This document shows positions 53,797-63,509 of a stretch of DNA of 64,000 nt, in pieces. Position 1 is the first letter of the stretch, and each line of letters opens with the position of its first letter. The translations under genes were made by a program, and so were the position numbers. Source of the DNA: Acidobacteriota bacterium. GTDB taxonomy: Bacteria; Acidobacteriota; UBA6911; RPQK01; JAJDTT01. The stretch covers positions 31,728 to 95,727 of the forward strand of contig JAJDTT010000255.1 of assembly GCA_022827025.1 (NCBI GenBank), written 5' to 3'. The notes beneath the pieces are model-generated. The model was given only the letters and a program-made list of their open reading frames with translations. It had not been told where the DNA came from and ran no database searches.

Positions 53797-56373
53797 TCAG
53801 CCATGATCCACGGAAAGAGCCGCTTCGGCTGTCAGGCTGTCCTGAAGTTCATTAATCTTCTCGCCGATCAGCGTCGCATAGTAACGCCAACTGGATTGAT
53901 CTCCACCGCTGGCGTCGGACATCCGGAACTCGAAATTGTCGTTCATGTAGGTGACGGTCCCGGCAAGCCGATCGCGGGCTCGCTGAAGAGTCTCCCGGGC
54001 GGCGGCGGAATTTTCGGTCGCGCAATCGCGGTAGGCGAGGTGCAGGGCCGACACGCTGTCGGCAAACCGATAGCCAAGATTGAGGCGGGCGAACAGGTGC
54101 TCAAGATCTTCTTTGGCTTTTGGCCTCAAGTCCTTCGATTGCAAGGCAGTCTGAACCAAGCCCGACGCCTCTCGGGTTACGGCAGTCCGCAGGCTCCAGA
54201 CCCTCGCTAGTTTGTCATGCAGCACCGCGCCGGTAATTTCCATGGTCTCCCCCGCGGCCGCCTGGGCCATACTCACCAATCGGCGGTCGACTTCGGCAAG
54301 GTCCGGCCTCCAGGTGCGTGAAGCCCTTGCAGAATTATAGGCAAGGGTGTGCATGGGGTAGATTCGCCGGCTGGCCCAATGGGGCGTGGTTTCATTCACC
54401 CTTTTCTTCTCGGTGGCAAACTCGCTCTGGACTCGGAAAAGCCGGTTATACCGATACATGAATGCGCCGGCCTGTTCGCCATAGATCTTCCTGCAGGCCT
54501 GGCCCAGAAAACCGTTCTCGCCGACGATCTCCTCCGGCTCATCCAGATTGAAGGTCCCGCGCATGTAGTTTTCTCGCGACTCACTGTGCGTCGTAGCGGG
54601 AACGAACACGCCGTGGGCTCGCGTATTCCAACCGTAAGCGGCGTTGAGCAACTGCATCGGTTCCTGCGCAAATGATCCGGAACTGTTTTCTATGGTGGTC
54701 GCTCCCTCAAACATCACATTGGTCAGTGGCGACGTCACGAACGGGTAGTCATTGTAGGTGAAATCCGCGCCTTGAAAGACGAGAAAGTAAGTCCCGATTT
54801 TCAGGCCGTGCCTGTCGAACCGGGATTGGAGCGCCGGCACCCACCTGTCCCGCGTCTCTTCAAGCGGCCAGATTTCCCGAAAACCGATTTGAACCTCAGG
54901 CGCCTGGACTTTCAATTGCTTGCCGACGTTTGTCCACAGCGCCAATAGATTGTTCCAATCCGTGTGCGCCTCCGGCACTGTTTTTATGCTGTACAGTTCC
55001 GACTCCCCCGTGCCATAGGTCACATAACCAGGAGATAGCAACCCCACGAAGCAGTCTCTCTTGGCATCGTAGCCGGTCTCCTCATTCCGGACGCTGAAGA
55101 CCGCGTCCAGAAGCGCATTGAAGCCGTGAGCCAGAGCGCCCGCCCCTCCATCGGGCGCTTTCAGGTCATCGTTGGGCCATTTCTTTCGACAACTGTCACA
55201 ACGATGTTTCTTCCACTCCGGCTCCGTGTCCCGGTAGTTGTCCACATCCTCGTTGTGAATGTACAAACCGCCAGGCTCCAGTTCGCGAACATACGCGGTG
55301 AGTTCCTCTGCCTTGAGCCGGTTGAGAGTATCGTTGCTGCGACAGGTGCCAAGACTGCGCGTGAAATTGGCTGGCATTTTCCCGAAATATTGCTGGTCCT
55401 CGAAAGGATGTCCCACGCAACCATAGGTCGCGCCGTCCGGATAAGACTTTCGGTTAAAGAAAATCCTGCCCTGATACGAAGGCGATGCACCCTCTCTGGT
55501 CCCACCAAAGAACTGGTACGTACCGAGCGCGTACCCGGCGCCATAACCCCCGTGGAAAAGGTGAATTCCCCGTTGTCTCGCGTACTTTGCCAGTTCCTTG
55601 ATCAAGGAGTTGTACCCGGGGGTCCGGTCGATCGCCCAACCAAAACCCTCGAAACGAACCGCGTTGATCTTGTAAAGAAGACAAAAGTCGAGTTTTCTCT
55701 TGGCTCGTGCCAGGTATTTCTCACGGCCGTCTCCGTAATCGTATGCCCAACGGTTGATCTCATTGTTGAGCAGCCAATCCGAGGCGACCCGGTATTTGAA
55801 AGAGGGGAAATCCCGAATATGGCCCGTCGTGATCCTGATCTCCTCTTCCCGCCGGTCGATCAGTTGGATCAGCGTCGTGGCGGCATAGAGGAGGCCCTGA
55901 TCGCCGGATCCCACCAGAAAAACTGTATTGCCATGGGTACGAATCACATAGTTCTGTTCGAGATTCCGGGAGTCCTCCAGGACCTGGCGATCCGCCTCGT
56001 CCAGCGGCGGCAAATCGGGCAGTTTTTGGTGGTTCACCAGATAAATCATGGCTTGCGCCTCATCCGGCACCTTGCCAGGAGGCTGAGCCACCGTGGCGAT
56101 GCCGGGCGCAGCCCCCAACTCTTGGAGCCGGTTGAGAATGATTTCCTGGGCAAGATTCTCCTTGAATGTGGGAGCCGGGAATTGAACGATCACCAGCGCG
56201 GCCGCTCGATTCGGCACCAGAATGTCCCGTTCATGAAACGAAACGAACTGGGGATCGGGAATGATGAAAGGACCTTCGACGGGTTGTTGGCGGCACGCCG
56301 GCTGGGTCGCCAGCACCCCAACAACGATGACGGACAAGGCTGCCGGGAACACCTTCCTGTCGATTCGCCGCAT
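53797..56373 (-). CDS. GH20-N-like lipoprotein, second tandem copy
   Basis: An 858-residue protein with a lipoprotein signal (LSVIVVGVLATQPAC). A zincin-like N-terminal domain of the GH20/GH67 kind (NTVFLVGSGDQGLLYAATTL, QLIDRREEEIRI) precedes a barrel-like middle (FKYRVASDWLLNNEINRWAY) that contains a conserved block with acidic residues and a CxxC pair (LYIHNEDVDNYRDT; HRCDSCRKKWPNDDLKAPDG). The last ~250 residues are helical. It is clearly homologous to the neighbour at 56.4-58.8 kb. A glycosidase role is likely but the family is unassigned. Confidence 0.7.
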   Translation of the reverse strand: MRRIDRKVFPAALSVIVVGVLATQPACRQQPVEGPFIIPDPQFVSFHERDILVPNRAAALVIVQFPAPTFKENLAQEIILNRLQELGAAPGIATVAQPPGKVPDEAQAMIYLVNHQKLPDLPPLDEADRQVLEDSRNLEQNYVIRTHGNTVFLVGSGDQGLLYAATTLIQLIDRREEEIRITTGHIRDFPSFKYRVASDWLLNNEINRWAYDYGDGREKYLARAKRKLDFCLLYKINAVRFEGFGWAIDRTPGYNSLIKELAKYARQRGIHLFHGGYGAGYALGTYQFFGGTREGASPSYQGRIFFNRKSYPDGATYGCVGHPFEDQQYFGKMPANFTRSLGTCRSNDTLNRLKAEELTAYVRELEPGGLYIHNEDVDNYRDTEPEWKKHRCDSCRKKWPNDDLKAPDGGAGALAHGFNALLDAVFSVRNEETGYDAKRDCFVGLLSPGYVTYGTGESELYSIKTVPEAHTDWNNLLALWTNVGKQLKVQAPEVQIGFREIWPLEETRDRWVPALQSRFDRHGLKIGTYFLVFQGADFTYNDYPFVTSPLTNVMFEGATTIENSSGSFAQEPMQLLNAAYGWNTRAHGVFVPATTHSESRENYMRGTFNLDEPEEIVGENGFLGQACRKIYGEQAGAFMYRYNRLFRVQSEFATEKKRVNETTPHWASRRIYPMHTLAYNSARASRTWRPDLAEVDRRLVSMAQAAAGETMEITGAVLHDKLARVWSLRTAVTREASGLVQTALQSKDLRPKAKEDLEHLFARLNLGYRFADSVSALHLAYRDCATENSAAARETLQRARDRLAGTVTYMNDNFEFRMSDASGGDQSSWRYYATLIGEKINELQDSLTAEAALSVDHG

Positions 56374-56387
56374 TCTGAACCTCCTCG

Positions 56388-58766
56388 TCAGTTGTCGGAC
56401 GAAACGACTTTCAAAATACGTTTCAAGGCCGCAAGAGAGCTTCCCACTTCACCTCCGGAGGGATGGAGCGTCTCGGTCCCGAACTGGTTGCGAACGAACA
56501 CTTCGAGGCGCTCGGCCTGGTCCCGTATCAACTCCCGCTGGACTTCTTTCGGCTTGCCAGGCGCCATAATGAAGTAGGAGTGCAGGTTGGAAATAAGGTC
56601 GGCAAACCTCGCTCCGAGCCGTGCCGTCGACAACAGGTGCTCCAGGTCTGCCTTCGAGTCCTCGTAGGGCCCGGTCACTCGGAGTGCTTTCTCCAGGAGC
56701 CTTTCTCCCTGCCGTGTCACTCGTTCCCACTTCCTCCAGCGAGAGACGAGGCGCGCATGAAGGTCGTCTTCGGAGAGCCGGTGTTCTTTCATGAACTCCA
56801 ATAGGCGAACGTGCTCAATGGGTCCGCTCCAGGTCCTTCTATCGACTGCAAGATTCCGCCACATGGCCGTGAGCGGATAGAGCCTGGGCCACATTCTCGG
56901 CGGCGTCTCATCAGCAGTGGCTTCCTCGAAGAGGGTGTTGAAACGCACCATCGAGGGCGCCGCTTTCTCACCGTAGAGGCGGACGCACGCTTGCTCGAGC
57001 AATCCTCCTTGTCCATAGATCTCCTCAGGCCAAATTCGATTATGTTGAAGGTCCAGCCGGATCGTCATCGCCGTCTCATAGGACTTCGGGTCCCTGTAAA
57101 ACCCGGTGGACCGGACGTTCCAACTGTATTCGGCGTCGATCCACTGGAGCGGTTCCTGATTGAACCCGTTCCCGCCGTCATAAATGGTGCCGGCTCCCAA
57201 AAATGCGGCGTTCAAAGCCGGAGTGGAGACAACGGGATAGTCGTTGTAGAAATAGTTTGCCCCACTACAGAAGAACATGAACATCTTGAATGGCCGGTCC
57301 GCCCTTTCCATCGCCTGGTTATAGTCGTCGACGAATCGCCTGGCCGTATCCTGTTGCGGAAATATCTCGCGGAATCCGATCTGAATGTTCCTTGACGCCG
57401 GCAACAAACGCGCAGTCTCTTCCCAAAGTTCAACAACATTCTCCCAATCCGCCGGAGATCGGGAGTCCGTTATGTAGACGGGGGAAATCGGGACGACGAT
57501 ACAGTCGCGCGATGCATCGTAACCGGTGTCGGGATTCTTGACGCTGAAGATGGCTTCGATCAGCTCGCGGTATCCATGGGCCAGTCCGGCAGCTCCGCCA
57601 TCCGGAGCCTTCAGGTCGTCGTTCGGCCAGCGGGCGCGGCAACGGTCACAGCGCTGCAGCCAGGAGCCCTGAGTTCCATTATATCCCCCAAAATCCTCGA
57701 AATGAATATAGAGCGCTCCAGGTTCCGTTTTCGCCACATAGTTCCGAAATTCTTCGGCTTTCAACCTATTGAGTTCATTATTGGCTCGGCAGCTTCCTGT
57801 AGTTCGAGGATCCATTCCTCCTTTTCTCGTGTAGGGGAATCCCATACATTCATAAACCTTCCCTTCGGGATAAGATTCCCGATTCAGGAAAAGCTTACCC
57901 AGATAAGGCGCTTCTTCGTAAAGAGGACCGCCCTGGTAGCTCATGCCATAGCTTGCGCCATAGCCGGCGGTCATCAGATGGATTCCCCGATGACGGGCAT
58001 ATTGATTCAGTTCCTGCATCAACTCCGGGAATCCCGGGAACAGGTCCGTGCCCCAGCCATATCCGTGAAACAGGACCATGTTGATTTTCTGGCGCAGGCA
58101 GAGGTCGAGCTTTCGTTTGATTCGTTTCGAATAGGCCTCGACCCCGTCACCCCAGTCATAGCTCCAACGATCGATTTCAACGTTCATCAACCAGTCGGCA
58201 GCCAGCCTGTATTCGAAATCGGGATGGTCCCTGATCTGGCAACCTTCAATCTGGATCTCACCGGCCGCGCCATTGATCAACTGCGTCAGGGACACGGCTG
58301 CGTAGAGCACGCCCTGGTCTCCGGAACCAATCAGGTAAATGCTTCGATTGGCTGGATCGACCCAGAGCACATATTCCTGGCCGGTTGTGCCTGGAGAGCT
58401 CAAAAGCTCGCGGTCACTCAGACTCAACACATCACGCCGGTCAGCATCACTTGGGCGTGACCACTCGGCATAGGACGCAAGCAGGACCTTCAAATCACCG
58501 CCTGACTGTTGTTCCGGCAAGCCGTAACGTTGCGGTGTGATCTCCACTTCCGCGTCTCGCAGGGCCTCATCGATCAAGCCGACGGCGATTTCCAGCTTTT
58601 CGGACGGCGCATCGGGCAAAAGGTAGTCGACCCTGATTTTCCCACTGAGGGAGATCACGCCATGCGTCCGCTGAAAATCCTGAGGCGTCGGCAAAACGCC
58701 TGAATCTTCTCCGTAAATGACGATCGAGGTGGTCAACACGAACAGAATGAGAACGGCTTGCCTCAT
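56388..58766 (-). CDS. GH20-N-like exported protein, first tandem copy
   Basis: A 792-residue exported protein (signal QAVLILFVLTTSIVIYGEDS). The zincin-like N-domain reads RSIYLIGSGDQGVLYAAVSL, the barrel FEYRLAADWLMNVEIDRWSY, and the conserved block LYIHFEDFGGYNGTQ plus QRCDRCRARWPNDDLKAPDG with CxxC, matching its downstream paralogue nearly segment by segment. ATG 58766 is preceded by GGAGG eight bases upstream; the longer frame upstream runs through repeat sequence. Fourteen bases separate the two genes. Substrate unknown. Confidence 0.7.
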   Translation of the reverse strand: MRQAVLILFVLTTSIVIYGEDSGVLPTPQDFQRTHGVISLSGKIRVDYLLPDAPSEKLEIAVGLIDEALRDAEVEITPQRYGLPEQQSGGDLKVLLASYAEWSRPSDADRRDVLSLSDRELLSSPGTTGQEYVLWVDPANRSIYLIGSGDQGVLYAAVSLTQLINGAAGEIQIEGCQIRDHPDFEYRLAADWLMNVEIDRWSYDWGDGVEAYSKRIKRKLDLCLRQKINMVLFHGYGWGTDLFPGFPELMQELNQYARHRGIHLMTAGYGASYGMSYQGGPLYEEAPYLGKLFLNRESYPEGKVYECMGFPYTRKGGMDPRTTGSCRANNELNRLKAEEFRNYVAKTEPGALYIHFEDFGGYNGTQGSWLQRCDRCRARWPNDDLKAPDGGAAGLAHGYRELIEAIFSVKNPDTGYDASRDCIVVPISPVYITDSRSPADWENVVELWEETARLLPASRNIQIGFREIFPQQDTARRFVDDYNQAMERADRPFKMFMFFCSGANYFYNDYPVVSTPALNAAFLGAGTIYDGGNGFNQEPLQWIDAEYSWNVRSTGFYRDPKSYETAMTIRLDLQHNRIWPEEIYGQGGLLEQACVRLYGEKAAPSMVRFNTLFEEATADETPPRMWPRLYPLTAMWRNLAVDRRTWSGPIEHVRLLEFMKEHRLSEDDLHARLVSRWRKWERVTRQGERLLEKALRVTGPYEDSKADLEHLLSTARLGARFADLISNLHSYFIMAPGKPKEVQRELIRDQAERLEVFVRNQFGTETLHPSGGEVGSSLAALKRILKVVSSDN

Positions 58767-58869
58767 CGCGGGGCCTCCATCTGATTCGATTTTTCGGGGC
58801 ATAGGCAAAAATCGGGGAACTGCCCCTCCAACGGGATTTCCCACCACGATAGACCGGGGTCCAACGGAA

Positions 58870-59000
58870 GTCCACAGGAGCGGCGTCGTCCCCGGCGCCG
58901 ACTGGGACGGGCGTCTTTCCAGGCGCCCGTCTCCCAAGTGACAGCACGGCAAAAGAATACGGGGCGCCTGAACCACGCCCACTCCCAGTGGGCAGCAAGA
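58870..59000. repeat. Dispersed intergenic repeat copy
   Basis: The gene-free stretch 58767-59163 contains GGCGTCTTTCCAGGCGCC (58910-58927) and ATACGGGGCGCCTGAACCACG (from 58957), the same two units in the same order as at 14.28-14.43 kb, with arm-like GGCGCC palindromes. No RNA gene or promoter could be assigned. Confidence 0.55.
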
Positions 59001-59163
59001 ATGTCGCCTCTCCGGGATTCGAAATCGAGGCTCGACCCGTCACGAACACATGGTTTTGCGGGACGCCACACCAGAAGTCCGCGCAGATATCAGAAACCGC
59101 TGTGGACTTCACGCAGTCCCCGTTCTATCTTGGTGGCAATCTCGTCAGTAGGAGCACATCACG

Positions 59164-60276
59164 GTGACAATCAGGCCTTTCATTTACAAACTCTCGCAAC
59201 TGAGCATCCTATTCCCCGCCATTCTCTTCGGAAACCTGTCGGCCGCGGACCCACGCGTAGAGACCCTGGCCAAGGAGGTGCGGTCCAAAGGGTGGATCAT
59301 TTCCAGCGCCCGCACGGAGAGCGGCGACTGGGACCTTTACCTGAGCCGTCCGGACGGCAGCCGGCGACTCAACCTGACGAATTCACCCGATCGGCACGAA
59401 ATGGGAGCGCGGTTCTCCCCGGACGGGAAAAAATTACTCTACCGCCGGCTGGATGTGGACTCCACCTTTCACCATCTCAACTGGGGCCTTCAAGGTTCTC
59501 TCGTCATGGCCAAATCCGATGGGAGTCACGCAGTCGAGTTGGGCGGCCCAGGTGACTACCCGTGGGCTTCGTGGAGTCCGGACGGAAGCCAGATCGCCTG
59601 CCTGTACAAGGAGGGGATCAAGATCCATGATGTCGAGACCGGATCCGTGGTGAACAAGATGCCGCGGCAAGGCATCTACCAACAGCTTTTCTGGTCCCCG
59701 GACGGCGCCATGGTGTGTGGCCCGGCGAATCGGCGGGGAGATGCCTGGGGCGTCGTGCAGATTGAGATCGATACGGGAACGCTGCACTCGGTCAGTGGTC
59801 CAGGTTGTTGCACTGGTGACTGGTTTCCCGACTCCGGAAATCTGATCTATTCGCATCGCCCTCCCGATCAGGAAGTCATGGACGGGGGTGAAATGGCTCG
59901 CCGCGCCGGTCAAAAGCTCGAACACGGCTGGACGCAACTCTGGATGGCCGACAAGACCGGGCAACACCGAAGAATGGTCTACGGAGAGGATGGGCGTCAC
60001 ATTTACGGGGGCGCGATTTCTCCCGACGGGAAGTATGTGCTCTTTACGCGATCCCATGAAGAAGACCTCAAGGTGATGCGGTCACAGACAGATCAGACCG
60101 GGACGCGCCGGCAAGGCGCCCCCATGGCGCTGATGCGATTGAGCGACGCTCCGACCATCGGCGGCGAGAGCAAAGCCTTGCGCAAGCTGCACCCGGCAAC
60201 CAAGGATGGACCCGTCCTGCACCTGGCCGAGTCATGGGAGCCTCATTGGACCTACTCTGAAGTCAGGCGGAAGTGA
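59164..60276 (+). CDS. TolB-like/PD40 beta-propeller protein
   Basis: A 370-residue exported protein (signal LSQLSILFPAILFGNLSAA) with repeated PD40-type blades: RFSPDGKKLLYRR, SWSPDGSQIACLYKE, FWSPDGAMVCGP, WFPDSGNLIYSH and AISPDGKYVLFTR. Such propellers bind peptides or oligosaccharides in the periplasm. The GTG start has GGAG about 11 bases upstream. The stop overlaps the next gene in a GTGA junction. It is divergent from the GH20-N-like operon, with the repeat between. Confidence 0.82.
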   Translation: MTIRPFIYKLSQLSILFPAILFGNLSAADPRVETLAKEVRSKGWIISSARTESGDWDLYLSRPDGSRRLNLTNSPDRHEMGARFSPDGKKLLYRRLDVDSTFHHLNWGLQGSLVMAKSDGSHAVELGGPGDYPWASWSPDGSQIACLYKEGIKIHDVETGSVVNKMPRQGIYQQLFWSPDGAMVCGPANRRGDAWGVVQIEIDTGTLHSVSGPGCCTGDWFPDSGNLIYSHRPPDQEVMDGGEMARRAGQKLEHGWTQLWMADKTGQHRRMVYGEDGRHIYGGAISPDGKYVLFTRSHEEDLKVMRSQTDQTGTRRQGAPMALMRLSDAPTIGGESKALRKLHPATKDGPVLHLAESWEPHWTYSEVRRK

Positions 60277-60749
60277 GACCGTTGACAGCCCGTGGACTTT
60301 TTCTCTGGTCCGTTCTGCTCCTGACAGCCCTGTCATTGCCTGCGTGCAGCGGACCCCAACGGTCTTCCGGAATCGATGCCGAAGTCACCACCGCGGGAAG
60401 TGTGGAGATTACCGCCGAACTCTTGGAAATTCCCGGAAAATTCCCGTCCAACGATCTTTACGACTATGCCTACATCCTGAAATACCAAGTCCGGGCAGTA
60501 CATCGCGGACACGTCGGCCCCAAGAATATTCTGGTCGCCCACTACAATCCTCTGAAGGCGCGTTCCGAGGCTGAGAACGAGTTCTCGGGCAAAGTGGGAG
60601 GCAACGTCCGGCGATTCAAGGAGGGAGACCTGCATCGTCTCGCCTTGGAGGAGCCACTCGATGACTACTATATGGGTGGTGTGATCGACAAGTTCGAGGA
60701 AGACGGGACTCGCTACTGGTCGGTCTGGGCCAATCTGGTGATCGAATAG
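60273..60749 (+). CDS. Lipoprotein of unknown function
   Basis: A 158-residue lipoprotein: signal LLLTALSLPAC with Cys25, then a beta-rich domain (SVEITAELLEIPGKFPSNDLY; YILKYQVRAVHRGHVGPKNI; YWSVWANLVIE). It is translationally coupled to the propeller gene through GTGA. Proteins of this sort are found next to MBOAT/AlgX acetyltransferase loci, and here the acetyltransferase gene follows after a 1.3-kb insertion, so the two may once have been adjacent. Confidence 0.65.
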   Translation: MRPLTARGLFLWSVLLLTALSLPACSGPQRSSGIDAEVTTAGSVEITAELLEIPGKFPSNDLYDYAYILKYQVRAVHRGHVGPKNILVAHYNPLKARSEAENEFSGKVGGNVRRFKEGDLHRLALEEPLDDYYMGGVIDKFEEDGTRYWSVWANLVIE

Positions 60750-60982
60750 ACGACTTCCATGTGGGACTCGATCCGCCGCTTCAGGCGGTCATTTTTCGCC
60801 AATCCCAGGAGGTCATCAATCCCTTCCTCTTCGCACCACGCCATCAACTCGTCATTGGAGAATCCGCTGTCCCCCCGAACCGTGATCCGCGCCTGGGGCC
60901 AAGCCTCCCGCGGAAGGTGGATCTGGTCGAGCGCTCCATCCGGCGCGGGGTGGGTGACCGGGAACTCACCGGGACCATACAT
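60750..60982 (-). pseudogene. IS1380-family transposase fragment
   Basis: A fragment of about 75 codons encodes HLPREAWPQARITVRGDSGF followed by SNDELMAWCEEEGIDDLLG and LAKNDRLKRRI, the block around the second catalytic Asp (GDSGF) of IS1380 transposases. Both ends are missing and the reading frame runs on into the lipoprotein gene, so it is a remnant. It marks the left edge of the inserted segment. Confidence 0.72.
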
Positions 60983-61035
60983 GTCGTATTATGGCCGGGA
61001 ACCGGCTCTGAGAGTTCGACCAAGGCAATGGGAGA

Positions 61036-61344
61036 ATGATTTCAGCAACGACGACGGCACGCAGTCAATCCGATGGCGGTGCAACAACAGGCTACGAGGC
61101 CGAGCTGTGGGCGATGGCCGATACCCTCCGCGGCTCCATGGATGCAGCCGCGTGGGGGGGCCAAGCTGCGGAGGACCGCAACGAGTACATCGCAGAGCAC
61201 ATCTTCTGGGTGCCGCAAGCAGCCCGCTGGGCGCACCTGAAGGCCCAAGCGCGCCAGCCTACTGTCGGTCAGGCCGTCGATCGGGCCATGATCGCGATCG
61301 AGCGCGACAACCCGGCGCTGGGGTATGGAGGCCAAGAAACGTGA
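61036..61344 (+). pseudogene. hsdM: hsdM fragment with internal deletion
   Basis: The 102-codon frame joins the first residues of an HsdM methyltransferase ([19 protein letters not shown]) directly to a later stretch of its N-terminal domain ([20 protein letters not shown], then [19 protein letters not shown] and IERDNPAL), losing the YKHVVLGLIFLKYISD-like segment in between. The frame ends at a stop soon after. It belongs to another type I subgroup than the remnant at 45 kb. It overlaps the start of the following HepT-like gene by four bases. Confidence 0.78.
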
Positions 61345-61766
61345 GCATCGACACGACCTTCCTGCGCCGGTGCATCGCCTCGCTCGAACGGGCGGTGGAG
61401 GGGATCGAACGGCACGAGGTGGACGACGATGTCATGTACGATATCTATCGTGCCGCTTGCGTCAAGGAGTTCGAACTCGTGCTCGAACAGTCCGGAAAGC
61501 TGCTGCGCAAGCGGCTGGCCGCCTGGTTCGCCAGCAACCGGCAGGCCGACCGCCTCCACTTCAAGGACCTCTTCCGCCACGCGGCTCGCCACGACCTGAT
61601 CTCGCCCGATGCGGTCGAGCGATGGCTGCGCTACCGCGACAACCGCAACGACACGGCGCACGACTACGGCGAGAACTTCGCGGAAGCCACTCTGAAGCTG
61701 CTGCCGAACTCCATCGGTGACGCCAGGGCGCTCGCCGACATCATCGACCGGGCGGACGATGCCTGA
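61341..61766 (+). CDS. hepT: HepT-like HEPN toxin (HI0074 family)
   Basis: A 141-residue helical-bundle protein of the HI0074/HEPN family, the RNase toxin of HepT-MntA systems. The RX4HXY active-site motif is intact: Arg102, His107 and Tyr109 (RNDTAHDYG); in characterised HepT the Tyr is the residue modified by MntA. GTG 61341 is the start. The stop overlaps the mntA-like start by eight bases. The pair lies between an hsdM fragment and an acetyltransferase gene, a typical mobile defence cassette position. Confidence 0.85.
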   Translation: MSIDTTFLRRCIASLERAVEGIERHEVDDDVMYDIYRAACVKEFELVLEQSGKLLRKRLAAWFASNRQADRLHFKDLFRHAARHDLISPDAVERWLRYRDNRNDTAHDYGENFAEATLKLLPNSIGDARALADIIDRADDA

Positions 61767-62097
61767 CCGCCTGAGGCTGCTCTCAAGGCACCGACGCGCT
61801 CTTGAGGCGATGGTGCGGGAACACCTGCCGGATGTCGAGGTGTGGGCCTACGGCAGTCGTGTGAACGGCCTCGGCCACGACGGAAGCGACCTCGATCTGG
61901 TGTTGCGCGGGCCGGGGCTGGAGAAGATCCCGCTCGAACGGCTGATGGACTTCAAGGAAACGGTGCGGGAATCCACGATCCCGTTCCTTGTCGAGGCGAG
62001 GGATTGGGCGCGCCTGCCGGAGCGGTTTTACCGGGAGATCGAACGGGAGTACGTGGTGCTTGTGCAACCGCTTGGCTGTGCTCGCGCCGGAAGCTAG
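61759..62097 (+). CDS. mntA: MntA-like minimal nucleotidyltransferase antitoxin
   Basis: A 112-residue minimal nucleotidyltransferase. The GSX10DXD motif is perfect: Gly32, Ser33, Asp44 and Asp46 (YGSRVNGLGHDGSDLDLVL). In studied pairs this enzyme transfers AMP units to the active-site Tyr of HepT and so neutralises it. ATG 61759 overlaps the toxin gene by eight bases. A TAG ends it two bases before the TTG start of the MBOAT gene, so the latter may now be read from the toxin-antitoxin transcript. Confidence 0.87.
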   Translation: MPDRLRLLSRHRRALEAMVREHLPDVEVWAYGSRVNGLGHDGSDLDLVLRGPGLEKIPLERLMDFKETVRESTIPFLVEARDWARLPERFYREIEREYVVLVQPLGCARAGS

Positions 62098-62098
62098 C

Positions 62099-63502
62099 TT
62101 GGTTTTCACTTCTCATATCTTTGTCTTCTATTTCCTGCCTCTCGTCCTGTTCAGCTACTGGCTGATACCGCCGCGGTTCCGCAACCTCTTTCTGATCTTT
62201 GCCAGTTACCTGTTTTACGGATGGTGGAAGCCGTGGTTCGTGGTCCTGATGCTCGTATCGACCATCGTGGACTTTCTGTGCGGTAAGGTCATCTCGAACC
62301 CGGCCACCTCGCAACGGGGGAGAACCGCGGCGCTGGTGTCTTCGATCACCGCCAACCTGGGGCTGCTGGGGTTTTTCAAGTACTACATGTTCGTCGGCGA
62401 GAACTTGAACCATCTGCTGAATCTGGTCGGATCCGAGACCTTTTCAATCCTCCATATCACGCTCCCGATCGGCATTTCGTTCTACACCTTCCAATCCATG
62501 AGCTACACGATCGACGTCTACCGGGGTCGTGCTCCAGCCGTCCGGTCGATTACCGACCTCGCGTGCTTCGTCAGTCTTTTTCCGCAACTGATCGCCGGGC
62601 CGATCGTCCGCTACCGCACGATCGCCGCCCAACTGGTTCACCGGACCCACAACTGGGAGAGGCTCGCTTCCGGGGCCTCGCTCTTCATTCTCGGGTTTTC
62701 CAAGAAGATACTCTTGGCAAATCCCATCGGCGCCATTGCCGATGCCGTGTTCTGGGCCGAATCCGCAGGAGCTCTGCAAGCCTGGGTCGGCGTGACCGCC
62801 TACGCCTTGCAGATCTACTTTGACTTCTCAGGTTACTCGGATATGGCGCTCGGTCTGGGACGCATCCTGGGCTTTGACTTTCCCAAGAATTTTGCCTCCC
62901 CCTATCGCGCCGAGAGCATTTCCGAGTTTTGGCGGCGGTGGCATATCTCGCTCTCCACGTTCCTGCGGGATTACCTCTACATCCCGTTGGGGGGGAATCG
63001 GAAGGGACCCTCCCGTACCTATGTCAATTTAATGATCGTCATGTTGCTCGGCGGGCTTTGGCATGGCGCCGGCTGGACCTTTCTGGTGTGGGGAGCCTAC
63101 CACGGAGCCCTTCTGGGTCTGGAGAGAATGAACGGCAAGGGCAGCTTCTATGCATTCCTGCCCGCTCCCGCCAGAAAGGGTGCTACCTTTGTTCTCGTTC
63201 TTTTCTCGTGGGTACTCTTTCGCGCCTCAGACCTTGGCCAGGCGGGGGATTACCTTGGCTTCATGTTCGGCTTCCATTCTCAAAACGTTTCAACAGCGCT
63301 ACTCTCGGCCCAGATCTTTACTCCGGCCAATGTTCTCCATATTGCCGCCGCCGGCCTGTTCGCCTTCGGTCCCGCCGAGGCTGAACCGTGGACCCGCCGT
63401 CTCTCCTGGCCAAAAGTCATGGCCTTGCTCTGCCTGTTTCTGGGTTCGCTGATGGTGATGTCCGGCCAAGCCTTCAATCCGTTCCTCTATTTTCAGTTTT
63501 GA
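62099..63502 (+). CDS. MBOAT O-acyltransferase (AlgI-like)
   Basis: An inner-membrane acyltransferase of 467 residues that passes acetyl groups across the membrane for O-acetylation of an exported polysaccharide. The family hallmarks are present: FTSHIFVFYFLPLVL at the start, GISFYTFQSMSYTIDVYRG, FDFSGYSDMALGLGRILGFD and the catalytic His in LLGGLWHGAGWTFLVWG. The start is probably TTG at 62099, which corresponds to the usual MVFTS start of the family; its usual upstream region has apparently been replaced by the toxin-antitoxin insertion. It is followed after seven bases by an AlgX/AlgJ-like gene. Confidence 0.9.
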   Translation: MVFTSHIFVFYFLPLVLFSYWLIPPRFRNLFLIFASYLFYGWWKPWFVVLMLVSTIVDFLCGKVISNPATSQRGRTAALVSSITANLGLLGFFKYYMFVGENLNHLLNLVGSETFSILHITLPIGISFYTFQSMSYTIDVYRGRAPAVRSITDLACFVSLFPQLIAGPIVRYRTIAAQLVHRTHNWERLASGASLFILGFSKKILLANPIGAIADAVFWAESAGALQAWVGVTAYALQIYFDFSGYSDMALGLGRILGFDFPKNFASPYRAESISEFWRRWHISLSTFLRDYLYIPLGGNRKGPSRTYVNLMIVMLLGGLWHGAGWTFLVWGAYHGALLGLERMNGKGSFYAFLPAPARKGATFVLVLFSWVLFRASDLGQAGDYLGFMFGFHSQNVSTALLSAQIFTPANVLHIAAAGLFAFGPAEAEPWTRRLSWPKVMALLCLFLGSLMVMSGQAFNPFLYFQF

Positions 63503-63509
63503 GACACCC

